A stretch of 64,000 bases of DNA from Agrobacterium cucumeris (GCF_030036535.1 NZ_CP080388.1:1731001-1795000), one strand, 5' to 3'. Shown: positions 53,482 to 62,660, counted from the stretch's first letter. Made by a program: numbers and translations. The notes: generated from the letters alone by a model not told the origin.

Positions 53482-55119
53482 ATGATCAAATCGCTCAACA
53501 AATCCATGCGTATTCTCAGCACCAGCGCCGCTCTGTCGCTGATGATGCTGTCGGCTCCGCACGCTTTCGCCGCCACGCCGGCCGATACCCTGGTCGAAGG
53601 TTTTGCCATCGACGACATCATCACGCTCGATCCGGGCGAAGCCTTCGAACTGTCTGCTGCCGAAGTTACCGGCAACACCTACAGCAAGCTGGTCTCCATC
53701 GATCTCAATGACACGTCCAAGGTCATCGGCGATCTGGCCGAGAGCTGGACGACCTCCGAGGATGGCCTGACCTATACCTTCAAGCTGAAATCCGGCCTGA
53801 AATTCGCCTCCGGCAATCCGATCACCGCTGACGATGTGGCATTCTCCTTCGAGCGTGCCGTCAAGCTCGACAAGTCGCCGGCATTCCTGCTGACGCAGTT
53901 CGGCCTCAAGGGCGACAACGTCAATGAAAAAGCCAAGGCTGCGGATGCGAACACCTTCGTGCTGACGGTCGACAAGCCCTATGCGCCGAGCTTCGTGCTG
54001 AACGTGCTCACCGCAACCGTCGCTTCCGTGGTCGACAAGAAGCTCATCACCGAAAAGGCGAAGGCCGTTACCCCGAGCGCGGACTACAAATACGACACGG
54101 ATTTCGGCAATGAATTCCTGAAGACGGGTTATGCCGGATCCGGCCCTTACAAGATCCTCGGCTGGAAGGCCAACGAGGCCGTCATCCTCGAAGCCAACCC
54201 GAATTATTATGGTGAGAAGCCGAAGCTGAAGCGCGTCGTCTATCGCCATATGAAGGAAAGCTCCGGCCAGCGTCTGGCGCTTGAGAACGGCGATATCGAT
54301 GTTGCCCGTAACCTCGAGCCGGGTGACATGGAAGCCGTTTCCAAGAAGGAAGGTCTTGCCGTCACTTCCGCGCCCAAGGGCACCGTTTATTACTTCAGCC
54401 TCAACCAGAAGAACGAGAACCTGAAGAAGCCTGAGGTCATCGAGGCTTTCAAATATCTCGTCGATTATGACGCGATCGGCGCGACGATCATCAAGGGTAT
54501 CGGCGAAGTCCACCAGACCTTCCTGCCGAAGGGCCAGCTGGGTGCGCTTGACGAAAACCCCTATAAGCTCGACGTCGCCAAGGCCAAGGAACTTCTCGCA
54601 AAGGCTGGCCTGAAGGACGGTTTCACCGTGACCATGGATGTGCGCAACACGCAGCCGGTGACAGGCATTGCCGAAAGCGTGCAGCAGACGCTGGCGCAGG
54701 CCGGCATCAAGCTGGAAATCATTCCGGGCGACGGCAAGCAGACGCTGACGAAATACCGCGCCCGCACCCATGATATCTACATCGGTCAGTGGGGTTCGGA
54801 CTATTTCGACCCGAATTCGAATGCCGAAACCTTCACCATCAACTACGACAATTCGGATGAGGGCAAGAACAAGACGCTCGCCTGGCGCAATGCCTGGGAC
54901 GTTCCTGACCTGACCAAGGAAACCCAGTCGGCACTGCTGGAAAAGGACACTGCCAAGCGTGCTGCCATCTACGAAAACCTGCAAAAGGAAGTTCTGGCGA
55001 AGGGTCCCTTCGTCATCATCTTCCAGCAGACGGAAGTGGCGGGTTATTCCGCCAAGCTCCAGGGCCTGAAGCTCGGACCGAGCTTTGACACCAACTACGT
55101 CTACACGATCTCGAAGTGA
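53482..55119 (+). CDS. Dipeptide-type ABC binding protein (SBP family 5, DppA-like)
   Basis: A 545-residue periplasmic binding protein with a signal peptide ending near PHAFAATPAD. SBP-family-5 features are DLAESWTTSEDGLTYTFKLKSGLKFASGNPITADDVAFSFERAVK, the region GSGPYKILGWKANEAVILEANPNYYG and PEVIEAFKYLVDYDAI. GGGGAG lies just before the start. It is followed by two permeases and two ATPases of the same system. The upstream dipeptidase suggests di- or tripeptide ligands; the exact ligand is unknown. Confidence 0.92.
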   Translation: MIKSLNKSMRILSTSAALSLMMLSAPHAFAATPADTLVEGFAIDDIITLDPGEAFELSAAEVTGNTYSKLVSIDLNDTSKVIGDLAESWTTSEDGLTYTFKLKSGLKFASGNPITADDVAFSFERAVKLDKSPAFLLTQFGLKGDNVNEKAKAADANTFVLTVDKPYAPSFVLNVLTATVASVVDKKLITEKAKAVTPSADYKYDTDFGNEFLKTGYAGSGPYKILGWKANEAVILEANPNYYGEKPKLKRVVYRHMKESSGQRLALENGDIDVARNLEPGDMEAVSKKEGLAVTSAPKGTVYYFSLNQKNENLKKPEVIEAFKYLVDYDAIGATIIKGIGEVHQTFLPKGQLGALDENPYKLDVAKAKELLAKAGLKDGFTVTMDVRNTQPVTGIAESVQQTLAQAGIKLEIIPGDGKQTLTKYRARTHDIYIGQWGSDYFDPNSNAETFTINYDNSDEGKNKTLAWRNAWDVPDLTKETQSALLEKDTAKRAAIYENLQKEVLAKGPFVIIFQQTEVAGYSAKLQGLKLGPSFDTNYVYTISK

Positions 55120-55140
55120 TGATCCGGAAGGATCGGTCTC

Positions 55141-56208
55141 TTGAGCATTGTTGAAGCAAACAGCAGGGCGAGGCAGGGCAAACGCCGTGCCAACGCCCGT
55201 GTGAAAGCCATTCTCGGCTTCGCCGTTACCGTCATCACCACCTTTCTGGGGCTGATGGCGGTCACATTTTTCATTGGCCGTGTGGTGCCGATCGACCCCG
55301 CGCTGGCGATCGTCGGCGACCGCGCGCCTGCGCATGTGGTTGAGCGGGTGCGCGAGCAGCTTGGCCTCAACCTGCCGCTCTGGCAGCAGTTTTTCCTTTA
55401 TCTGAAGCAGGCGCTTTCGGGGGATTTCGGCATCTCCGTCCTCACCACCAATCCTGTCATGGAGGACATCAAGCGGGTGTTCCCGGCGACGATCGAGCTT
55501 GCCACGATCGGCACCATCATCGGCGCTGTCTTCGGTATTCCGCTCGGCGTTCTCGCCGCCGTCAAACGCGGCAGTTTTGCCGATCAGGTGGTGCGCGTCA
55601 TCGGCCTCATCGGTTATTCCGTGCCGATTTTCTGGCTCGGCCTTCTGGCGCTGCTGGTGTTTTATGCCCGGCTGCAATGGGTCGCCTATCCCGGCCGTAT
55701 GGATATCGTCTATGAATTCACCTTCACGCCGGTGACGGGCTTTTTCCTGATCGACGCGATCTGGCAGCGGCAATGGGACGTGCTGTGGGATCTGTTCCGC
55801 CACATCATCCTGCCCGCCTCTCTGCTCGGTTATTTTTCGCTGGCCTATATCAGCCGCATGACGCGCTCCTTCATGCTGAACGAGCTCGCCCAGGAATATA
55901 TCGTTGCGGCCCGCGCCAAGGGGCTTTCGGAAACCCGCATCATCTGGTTCCACGCGCTGCGCAATGCCGCCGTGCCGCTGGTAACCGTGATTGCGCTGTC
56001 CTATGCCGGTCTGCTCGAAGGTTCGGTGCTTACCGAAACCATCTTCGCCTGGCCGGGCCTTGGCCTCTACATCACCAATTCCCTGCAGAATGCGGATATG
56101 AATGCTGTTCTCGGCGGCACGATCGTGATCGGCGCCATCTTCGTCGGCATCAATCTCTTCTCCGATCTGCTTTACCGGACGCTCGATCCAAGGACGCGCA
56201 GCCGATGA
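55141..56208 (+). CDS. Dipeptide ABC permease (DppB-like)
   Basis: A 355-residue permease with a first membrane segment near residues 22-45 (ILGFAVTVITTFLGLMAVTFFIG), VREQLGLNLPLWQQFFLYLKQALSGDFGISV, and the conserved loop ARAKGLSETRIIWFHALRNAAVPLVTV that docks to the ATPase. The start codon is TTG with AAGGA nine bases upstream. Its stop overlaps the next permease start by ATGA. Forms the channel with the DppC-like protein. Confidence 0.92.
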   Translation: MSIVEANSRARQGKRRANARVKAILGFAVTVITTFLGLMAVTFFIGRVVPIDPALAIVGDRAPAHVVERVREQLGLNLPLWQQFFLYLKQALSGDFGISVLTTNPVMEDIKRVFPATIELATIGTIIGAVFGIPLGVLAAVKRGSFADQVVRVIGLIGYSVPIFWLGLLALLVFYARLQWVAYPGRMDIVYEFTFTPVTGFFLIDAIWQRQWDVLWDLFRHIILPASLLGYFSLAYISRMTRSFMLNELAQEYIVAARAKGLSETRIIWFHALRNAAVPLVTVIALSYAGLLEGSVLTETIFAWPGLGLYITNSLQNADMNAVLGGTIVIGAIFVGINLFSDLLYRTLDPRTRSR

Positions 56209-57137
56209 CGATTTCGACCGATACACTCAAGCCCTATAGCCGCGAATGGCTGCTCTCCGACCGGCCGTCCTCGCGCAGACAGGCACGGCTTGGCCGCGCC
56301 TATGTCATCTGGCGGCGGTTTTCAGAAAACCGGCTGGCGCTGCTTGGCCTCGGCATCATCATCGCGCTGCTCTTCGTCGCGCTGTTTGCCGATGTGCTGG
56401 CGCCGCATAACCCGGTGCAGGGTGATCTGCGCAACGCCCGGCTTTTGCCACCAGGCACCGAGGGTTATCTGCTCGGCACCGACGATCAGGGGCGGGATAT
56501 TCTCTCGCGGCTCATCCACGGTTCGCGGCTCACTCTGTTCGTGGTGCTGCTGGTGGCGATTATCGCCGCACCCATCGGGCTTATCGTCGGCACTGTCTCG
56601 GGTTATGCCGGCGGCTGGGTCGATGCCATTCTGATGCGCATCACTGATATCTTTCTCGCCTTCCCGAAGCTGGTTCTGGCGCTCGCGCTGGTGGCGGCAC
56701 TCGGGCCGGGCATTGAGAATGCGGTGCTCGCCATCGCGGTCACCTCGTGGCCGCCCTATGCGCGTATCGCGCGCGCCGAAACCATGACGTTCCGCAATTC
56801 CGATTTCATCGCCGCGGTGAAGCTCATGGGCGCGTCGCCCTTCCGCATCGTCTTGAAACACGTCATGCCGCTGTGCATGTCGTCGCTCATCGTGCGTGTG
56901 ACGCTCGATATGGCGGGTATCATCCTCACTGCTGCCGGTCTTGGTTTTCTCGGTCTTGGTGCCCAGCCGCCGCTGCCGGAATGGGGTGCGATGATAGCGT
57001 CGGGACGCCGGTTCATTCTTGATCAGTGGTGGGTGGCGGCCATGCCGGGTATCGCGATCCTGATTGTCAGCCTCGGTTTCAACCTTCTGGGCGATGGCCT
57101 GCGTGATGCGCTGGATCCGAAGGAGGCAGGCCAATGA
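56205..57137 (+). CDS. Dipeptide ABC permease (DppC-like)
   Basis: A 310-residue permease. The N-terminal OppC-type segment (RRFSENRLALLGLGIIIALLFVALFADVLAPHNP) is followed by LLGTDDQGRDILSRLIHGSRLTLFV, the docking loop VKLMGASPFRIVLKHVMPLCMSSL and the closing NLLGDGLRDALDPKEAG, all typical of DppC. A longer upstream frame only covers the DppB-like gene. It overlaps both neighbours by four bases. Confidence 0.92.
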   Translation: MTISTDTLKPYSREWLLSDRPSSRRQARLGRAYVIWRRFSENRLALLGLGIIIALLFVALFADVLAPHNPVQGDLRNARLLPPGTEGYLLGTDDQGRDILSRLIHGSRLTLFVVLLVAIIAAPIGLIVGTVSGYAGGWVDAILMRITDIFLAFPKLVLALALVAALGPGIENAVLAIAVTSWPPYARIARAETMTFRNSDFIAAVKLMGASPFRIVLKHVMPLCMSSLIVRVTLDMAGIILTAAGLGFLGLGAQPPLPEWGAMIASGRRFILDQWWVAAMPGIAILIVSLGFNLLGDGLRDALDPKEAGQ

Positions 57138-57970
57138 GTGCGCCGCTTCTGACCGTTCAGAATCTCCGCGTGTCTTTCCCCACCCGCACCGGGCTGGTGG
57201 AGGCGGTGCGCGGCGTTTCGTTCACGCTTGGGCGCGAACGCCTCGGTATCGTTGGTGAATCCGGCTCAGGCAAGTCGCAGACGGGCCGCGCCATCATGGG
57301 GCTGACCCCGAAAAGCGCACGCATCGAGGCTGATACACTGCGTTTTGGTGATATCGATCTGCTCAGCGCTTCTGCGAAGGAAAGGCGGATCATGCGCGGC
57401 AAGCGCATGGCCATGATCCTGCAGGACCCGAAATATTCCCTGAACCCGGTGATGACCATCGGGCGCCAGATCATGGAAACCTTGCGGACCCATGAAAAGA
57501 TCGGCAGCGGCGAGGCGCGTCAGCGCACGCTTGCGATGCTTGAGGCCGTGCAGATCCGCGACCCCGAGCGCGTTTTCGATCTTTACCCGCACGAGGTTTC
57601 CGGTGGCATGGGTCAGCGCGTCATGATTGCCATGATGCTGGTCTGCGGCCCGGAATTGCTGATCGCCGATGAGCCGACTTCGGCGCTTGACGTGACGGTT
57701 CAGTTGGAAGTGCTCGATATCCTAGACAAGCTGGTGCGCGACCGTGGCATGGGGCTGATCTTCGTCAGTCACGATCTGCGGCTCGTATCCTCCTTCTGCG
57801 ACCGTGTTCTCGTCATGTATGCCGGCAAGGTGGTGGAGGAGCTGTCTTCCGCCAATCTGAAGGAAGCCAAACACCCCTATACGCAGGGGCTTTTGAACTG
57901 CCTGCCGGAAATTGGCGGCCACCGCCATCCGCTGCCCGTTCTGGAACGCAAGCCGGAGTGGCGCGCATGA
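57134..57970 (+). CDS. Dipeptide ABC ATPase (DppD-like)
   Basis: A 278-residue ATPase with Walker A GESGSGKSQTGR (about 40-51), where the usual Ser/Thr after GKS is Gln, the signature VSGGMGQRVMIAMML, Walker B LLIADEPTSALD and a switch histidine in IFVSHDLRLV. The C-terminal HPYTQGLLNCLPEIGG and the following short tail match the DppD/OppD group, which in some members carries an iron-sulfur motif; no cysteine cluster is seen here. It overlaps both neighbours by four bases. Confidence 0.92.
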   Translation: MSAPLLTVQNLRVSFPTRTGLVEAVRGVSFTLGRERLGIVGESGSGKSQTGRAIMGLTPKSARIEADTLRFGDIDLLSASAKERRIMRGKRMAMILQDPKYSLNPVMTIGRQIMETLRTHEKIGSGEARQRTLAMLEAVQIRDPERVFDLYPHEVSGGMGQRVMIAMMLVCGPELLIADEPTSALDVTVQLEVLDILDKLVRDRGMGLIFVSHDLRLVSSFCDRVLVMYAGKVVEELSSANLKEAKHPYTQGLLNCLPEIGGHRHPLPVLERKPEWRA

Positions 57971-58716
57971 GCACAGTTCTTTCCATCAAAGACATGGTGG
58001 TGGATTTCGACGGTTACATCGCGCTCGACAGCGTCAGCGTTGACGTGGCCGAGGGTGAATCCTTCGGTATCGTCGGTGAATCCGGTTCCGGCAAATCCAC
58101 GCTGCTGCGCGCCATTGCCGGTCTCAACCATTTCGATGAAGGCTCGCTGATGGTGGCCGGTCGCTCCTATCAGGGAAAACACCGGGACAAGAGTTTCTAT
58201 AGCGATGTGCAGATGGTGTTTCAGGACCCCTATGGGTCGCTGCACCCGCGCCAGACGGTGGATGCGCTGCTGCTCGAACCGCTGGTAATCCACGGTCTCG
58301 ACAATCGCGAACAGCGCATTGCCCGTGCATTGGACGAGGTGGGCCTCGGCTCCGGCTTCCGCTTCCGTTATTCGCACCAGCTTTCCGGCGGCCAGCGCCA
58401 GCGCATCGCCATTGCCCGTGCGCTGATCGTCGAGCCGAAAATCCTGCTGCTGGATGAACCGACTTCGGCGCTCGACGCCTCTATTCAGGCCGAAATCCTC
58501 AATCTTCTGGAACAGGCCCGCAAGGACCGTAACCTCACCTTTGTCATGGTCAGCCACGATCTCGGCGTCATCAGCCACATGTGCGATCGCCTGGCGGTTA
58601 TGAAAAGCGGCAAGGTGGTGGAAATGCTGGAGGCGGAAGCGCTGGAAAGCCGCGAATTCAGCGCGGATTATACAAGGCAGCTGCTGGTGGCGAGTGAGGG
58701 TTTCAAACGCGCTTGA
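57967..58716 (+). CDS. Dipeptide ABC ATPase (DppF-like)
   Basis: A 249-residue ATPase, the second of the pair. Walker A GESGSGKSTLLR (about 36-47), signature LSGGQRQRIAIARAL, Walker B ILLLDEPTSALD and VMVSHDLGV are present. It is shorter than most DppF proteins and ends soon after the ATPase core (SADYTRQLLVAS). The ATG at 57967 overlaps the preceding stop by four bases and is preferred over codons slightly upstream. Last gene of the peptide import operon; a 129-bp palindromic repeat follows. Confidence 0.92.
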   Translation: MSTVLSIKDMVVDFDGYIALDSVSVDVAEGESFGIVGESGSGKSTLLRAIAGLNHFDEGSLMVAGRSYQGKHRDKSFYSDVQMVFQDPYGSLHPRQTVDALLLEPLVIHGLDNREQRIARALDEVGLGSGFRFRYSHQLSGGQRQRIAIARALIVEPKILLLDEPTSALDASIQAEILNLLEQARKDRNLTFVMVSHDLGVISHMCDRLAVMKSGKVVEMLEAEALESREFSADYTRQLLVASEGFKRA

Positions 58717-58735
58717 TGGCGTGAGGGTGCCGCTC

Positions 58736-58864
58736 GTTTCTTCTCCCCGCTGGGGAGAAGACGCCCCGAAGGGGCAGATGAGGGGGCAAGTTCTCCGCAT
58801 ATCTCTGCCGTCGCCCCCTCATCCGGCGCTGCGCGCCACCTTCTCCCCGGCGGGGAGAAGAAAC
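58736..58864. repeat. RIME-like palindromic repeat, 129 bp
   Basis: The element is bounded by GTTTCTTCTCCCCG and its inverted copy CGGGGAGAAGAAAC. Inside are a short hairpin (CTTCTCCCC/GGGGAGAAG), CCCCGAAGGGG, and a larger stem made of GATGAGGGGGC with GCCCCCTCATC. This pattern is the widespread rhizobial intergenic mosaic element type. It lies between the DppF-like gene and a LysR gene and may affect mRNA ends. Confidence 0.8.
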
Positions 58865-58977
58865 AAGTGGTGCGCTTTCGTTCCACAGGTGATCTTCTTG
58901 GGTGAGGTATTTTCTCATCGTGCTGCGATGATATGCTGGCCCGCCACATCGGCCCACCCGAATAAGGTTTCCACCCC

Positions 58978-59880
58978 ATGCAACTGCGCGCCTTGATGTA
59001 TTTTGACGAACTCGTCCGCACCAATTCCATGCGCGCCGCGGCGGAAAACCTGAATGTCGCGCCAACGGCGGTCAGCCGACAGATCGAAAATCTCGAATAT
59101 TATTTCGGCTCGCCGCTGGTGGAGCGATCCAGCCGCGGCGTGAAGTTGACGGCGGCAGGTGAGCTGCTCGCCGCCCGTGCCGGCAAGACGCTGCGCGAGC
59201 TCGACCATGTGCACCAGCTGATCGATGACCTGAAGGGGCTGCAGCGCGGCCGCGTCACGGTCTATGCCAATGGCGCGACGGTGGCCAATCTTCTGGCGCC
59301 GGTGCTGGCGCAGTTCAGCCTGAAATATCCAAAACTGCGTTTCGAGGTGCATATTACCAGCGCCCGCCAGGCGATGGAGGCGCTGGGCGCGGCTGAGGCC
59401 GATCTGGTCGTCAGCCTTTTTGCCCCAAAGGTTTCCGGTGTGAAAGTGCGTTCGCGCACCCGCATCAGCTATGATGTCATCTTCCCGGCCGGCCATGCGC
59501 TCGCCGCCCAGCCGGAAGTCTCGCTGAAGGAGCTGGCCGGCCTGCCGCTTGCCCTGCCGGACAAAAGTTTTGCCGCGCGGCAGGCATTCGACACGCTGTT
59601 TGCCGATGCCGGTATTGAGCTTGATCCCGTCTTCATTACCAGTTCGCTGGAAATGCTGAAGGAGCTGGTGCTGGGTCACGCCGCCGCCACGCTGCTGCCG
59701 GCGCTTTCGGTGGCGCGTGAAATCCGCAGCGGCCAGATGGTTGCCATTCCCTTGACCGGCAAAAAAGGCATCCATACCCAGATCGATCTCTGCGTTGCGC
59801 CTGACCGGCAATTATCCTTCGCCGCCTCCAAGCTTGCCGATTTCATCGAGCGCTTCATGCGCGAGGCGACGGCTGGGTAG
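58978..59880 (+). CDS. LysR-family transcriptional regulator
   Basis: A 300-residue LysR regulator. The DNA-binding part reads LRALMYFDELVRTNSMRAAAENLNVAPTAVSRQIENLEYYFG (about 3-45), followed by an effector domain with VTVYANGATVANLLAPVLAQF and LVVSLFAPKV. It lies between two peptide-type ABC operons on the same strand, 183 bp before the second binding protein, whose promoter region holds two tandem inverted repeats. Control of that operon is the simplest reading. Confidence 0.9.
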   Translation: MQLRALMYFDELVRTNSMRAAAENLNVAPTAVSRQIENLEYYFGSPLVERSSRGVKLTAAGELLAARAGKTLRELDHVHQLIDDLKGLQRGRVTVYANGATVANLLAPVLAQFSLKYPKLRFEVHITSARQAMEALGAAEADLVVSLFAPKVSGVKVRSRTRISYDVIFPAGHALAAQPEVSLKELAGLPLALPDKSFAARQAFDTLFADAGIELDPVFITSSLEMLKELVLGHAAATLLPALSVAREIRSGQMVAIPLTGKKGIHTQIDLCVAPDRQLSFAASKLADFIERFMREATAG

Positions 59881-59928
59881 GCGGGGCAGTCGGTGTTTCT
59901 GTCGGAGAGGTTGATTTCCGTTCGCATT

Positions 59929-59955
59929 TCCGTGTAGCCATTTCAGCTACACGGA
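59929..59955. promoter_or_regulatory. Perfect 10-bp inverted repeat after LysR gene
   Basis: TCCGTGTAGC and GCTACACGGA are separated by 7 nt. There is no T-tract on either side, so an operator or mRNA hairpin is as likely as a terminator. It is directly followed by a second inverted repeat. Confidence 0.45.
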
Positions 59956-59956
59956 G

Positions 59957-59979
59957 CACACAAAAATCGAGATTGTGTG
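59957..59979. promoter_or_regulatory. Inverted repeat upstream of second peptide-type operon
   Basis: CACACAA and TTGTGTG with a 9-nt AT-rich spacer, starting 2 nt after the previous repeat and 85 nt before the binding-protein start. Possible LysR-regulator site. Confidence 0.4.
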
Positions 59980-60063
59980 TGCGCCTGCAACATGACACTC
60001 TTTTTGCAACGGGTGGTCTTCGGAAGGGCAAAAATGCCCCGGCCGCCAGACAGGGGACTAAGG

Positions 60064-61599
60064 ATGCCACGCACTTATCTTTCGCAGGCGGCAACGCTTT
60101 CGCGCCGCACCGCGCTGACCCTCGCATTGGGCACCGCGCTCTGGCTGCCGCTTTCGCTTGCGGGGGCTGAGGCTGCGCCGAAAACCGCGCTGACGCTGGG
60201 CATGGCAGTCGAGCCGACCGGCCTCGATCCGACTATTGCCGCCCCCGTCGCCATCGGTCAGGTGACCTGGCAGAATGTCTTTGAAGGTCTGGTGACGATC
60301 GACCGCGACGGCAAGGTGAAGCCGCAGCTTGCCGAAAGCTGGGAAATTGCGCCTGACGGCAAGACCTACACATTCAAGCTGCGCAAGGGCGTCACCTTCC
60401 ACGATGGTGAGGCTTTCGATTCCGCCGTAGCCAAATTCTCGCTGGATCAGGCGCGTGGCGAAAGCTCGGTCAATCCGCAGAAACGTTTCTTCGCCGCCAT
60501 CGACAGTATCGAGACACCGGATGCCGCAACGCTGGTGCTGAAGCTGAAGCAGCCGGCCGGCAGCCTTCTTTACTGGCTCGGCTGGCCTGCCTCCGTGATG
60601 GTCGCGCCGAAAAGCGCCGACAATAACCGCACCACACCCATCGGCACCGGCCCGTTCAAATTCGTGAACTGGGCGAAGGGCGACAAGGTGGAACTGGAGA
60701 AGAACGCCGCCTATTGGGACAAGGCCGTGGCGGTGAAACTCGACAGGGCGACTTTCCGCTTCGTGTCCGACCCGCAGGCGCAGGCGGCGGCCCTGAAATC
60801 GGGCGATATCGATGCCTTCCCGGAATTCGGTGCGCCGGAACTGATGACCTCCTTTGATGGCGATAAACGCCTCGGCACCTTTGTCGGCAATACCGAGCTG
60901 AAGGTCGTGGCCGGCATGAACAATGCCCGCAAGCCTTTTGACGACAAACGCGTGCGACAGGCGCTGATGATGGCGGTGGATCGGGGCACTGTCATTGAAG
61001 GCGCCTGGTCCGGTTACGGCACGGCCATTGGCAGCCACTACACACCTAATGACCGCGGATACATCGATACGACAGGGGTGCACCCTTACGATGTCGACAA
61101 AGCGAGGGCGCTGCTTGCCGAAGCGGGGTATGCCGACGGTTTTAGTTTCACCATCAAGGCCCCGCAGATGGCCTATGCCCAGCGCACCTCGCAAATCCTG
61201 CAGGCGATGCTGGCCGAAATCGGTGTGACGATGACCATCGAGACCACGGAATTTCCGGCCAAGTGGGTGGCGGATGTTCTGAAGGGTGCGGATTACGACA
61301 TGACCATCGTCGCCCATGCCGAGCCGATGGATATCGATATCTATTCCCGCGATCCCTATTATTTCAACTACAAGAACCCGACCTTCAATGAGGTCATCGC
61401 CAGCGTCGAAAAGACGGCGGATGCCGGGGAGCAGGAAAAGCTTTATGGTGACGCCCAGAAAATCCTCGCCGAAGATGTGCCGGCTCTCTTTCTGTTCGTG
61501 ATGCCGAAGCTTGGCGTCTGGGACAGGAAAGTGAAGGGGCTGTGGGAAAATGAGCCCATTCCCTCGAATGTGCTGACGGATGTGCATTGGGAAGAGTGA
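60064..61599 (+). CDS. Second peptide/opine-type ABC binding protein (SBP family 5)
   Basis: A 511-residue family-5 binding protein. The N-terminal signal contains LSRRTALTLALG, so Tat export is possible, with cleavage near AGAEAAPK. Family features are LTLGMAVEPTGLDPTIAAP, LAESWEIAPDGKTYTFKLRKGVTFHDGEAFDSAVAKFSLDQ and TTPIGTGPFKFVNWAKGDKVELEKNAAYW. The ATG at 60064 follows GGGGACTAAGG and is preferred over an upstream in-frame start. Two permease genes follow. The ligand is unknown; the amidase at the end of the operon suggests an amide or peptide-like compound. Confidence 0.9.
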   Translation: MPRTYLSQAATLSRRTALTLALGTALWLPLSLAGAEAAPKTALTLGMAVEPTGLDPTIAAPVAIGQVTWQNVFEGLVTIDRDGKVKPQLAESWEIAPDGKTYTFKLRKGVTFHDGEAFDSAVAKFSLDQARGESSVNPQKRFFAAIDSIETPDAATLVLKLKQPAGSLLYWLGWPASVMVAPKSADNNRTTPIGTGPFKFVNWAKGDKVELEKNAAYWDKAVAVKLDRATFRFVSDPQAQAAALKSGDIDAFPEFGAPELMTSFDGDKRLGTFVGNTELKVVAGMNNARKPFDDKRVRQALMMAVDRGTVIEGAWSGYGTAIGSHYTPNDRGYIDTTGVHPYDVDKARALLAEAGYADGFSFTIKAPQMAYAQRTSQILQAMLAEIGVTMTIETTEFPAKWVADVLKGADYDMTIVAHAEPMDIDIYSRDPYYFNYKNPTFNEVIASVEKTADAGEQEKLYGDAQKILAEDVPALFLFVMPKLGVWDRKVKGLWENEPIPSNVLTDVHWEE

Positions 61600-61616
61600 G
61601 GTTTGCCGATAGCCGT

Positions 61617-61657
61617 CTCTCCCGTCATGCCGGGCCTGATCCGGCATGACGGGAGAG
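61617..61657. repeat. Minimal form of the palindromic mosaic repeat, copy 3
   Basis: A perfect 17-bp inverted repeat around a 7-nt loop (left arm begins CTCTCCCGTCATGCCGG). The GTCATGCCGG end matches the left edge of the copy at 24631. It lies between the binding-protein and first permease genes and lacks a T-tract, so partial termination or mRNA protection is possible. Confidence 0.65.
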
Positions 61658-61709
61658 TATGGAGCTGTCCAGCCGCCGCAGGTGAAGTATCGCAAGGAGA
61701 AGATGCCAG

Positions 61710-62660
61710 ATGTTAACCGTCCTCATCCGGCGTCTTGTAAGCCTCGTCATCACGCTGTTTGCCGTCTCCCTCATCATCTATGTCGTTATGGGCCTGCTGC
61801 CGGGTGATCCAGCCGCCATCATGCTCGGAACTTCGGCGAGCCCCGATACGCTCGCCGCGCTGCAAAAGCAGATGGGCCTCGATCAGCCGCTGCCGCTGCG
61901 TTATCTCCACTGGCTCGCCGGCGTGTTTCATGGCGATCTCGGGCAATCCTATACCTATGGCGTGCCTGTGGCGGGCCTGATTATCGAGCGGCTGGCCGTT
62001 ACCCTGCCGCTCGCCCTGCTTGCCGTCTGCCTGTCCGTTGCCATTGCCATTCCGCTTGGCGTGGCGGCGGCGCGGAACCGCAACGGGGCGCTGGATTTTG
62101 CGGCCGGGCTGTTTTCCCATGTGGGCATTGCCGTGCCGGGCTTCTGGGTCGGGCTGCTGCTCATCATCGTGTTTTCCACCACGCTCGGCTGGATGCCATC
62201 AGGTGGTTTTCCCGGCTGGACGCCAAGCTTTTTGGCAGGGCTTGTGGCGCTGGTGCTGCCGGCAATCGCCCTGGCGCTGTCGCAGGCCGGGGTTCTCACT
62301 CGTGTCTGCCGTTCCGCCGTGCTTGAAGTGATGAATGAGGATTTCGTGCGCACCGCCCGCGCCAAGGGCTTGAGCGAGCGGGTGGCGCTGTGGCGGCATG
62401 CGGTTCCGAATGCGATGATCCCCGTTGTCACCATGATCGGCCTGCAATTCACCTTTTTGATTGCCGGCGCGGTGCTTGTCGAGAATGTCTTCAACCTGCC
62501 GGGCCTCGGGCGGCTTGCCTATCAGGCGCTGACCCAGCGCGACATCGTCGTCATGCAATCCGTCGTGCTGTTCTTCTCGGCGCTGGTCATCATCATGAAT
62601 TTCGTCGTCGATATCGCCTATCTCTTGATAGATCCGAGACTGCGGGCAGGTGCGCGATGA
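61710..62660 (+). CDS. ABC permease 1 of second peptide-type importer (DppB-like)
   Basis: A 316-residue permease beginning with MLTVLIRRLVSLVITLFAVSLIIYVVMGLLPGDP, the usual DppB/NikB opening, and containing QKQMGLDQPLPLRYLHWLAGVFHGDLGQS and the docking loop ARAKGLSERVALWRHAVPNAMIPVVTM. It starts 110 bp after the binding-protein gene, past the palindromic repeat, and overlaps the second permease by four bases. Confidence 0.92.
   Translation: MLTVLIRRLVSLVITLFAVSLIIYVVMGLLPGDPAAIMLGTSASPDTLAALQKQMGLDQPLPLRYLHWLAGVFHGDLGQSYTYGVPVAGLIIERLAVTLPLALLAVCLSVAIAIPLGVAAARNRNGALDFAAGLFSHVGIAVPGFWVGLLLIIVFSTTLGWMPSGGFPGWTPSFLAGLVALVLPAIALALSQAGVLTRVCRSAVLEVMNEDFVRTARAKGLSERVALWRHAVPNAMIPVVTMIGLQFTFLIAGAVLVENVFNLPGLGRLAYQALTQRDIVVMQSVVLFFSALVIIMNFVVDIAYLLIDPRLRAGAR

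Noticed and set aside
53350..56226. A 958-codon open frame on the minus strand
   Set aside because: It lies antisense across the dipeptidase end and the DppA/DppB-like genes, which have clear family motifs; long antisense frames are common in GC-rich DNA.
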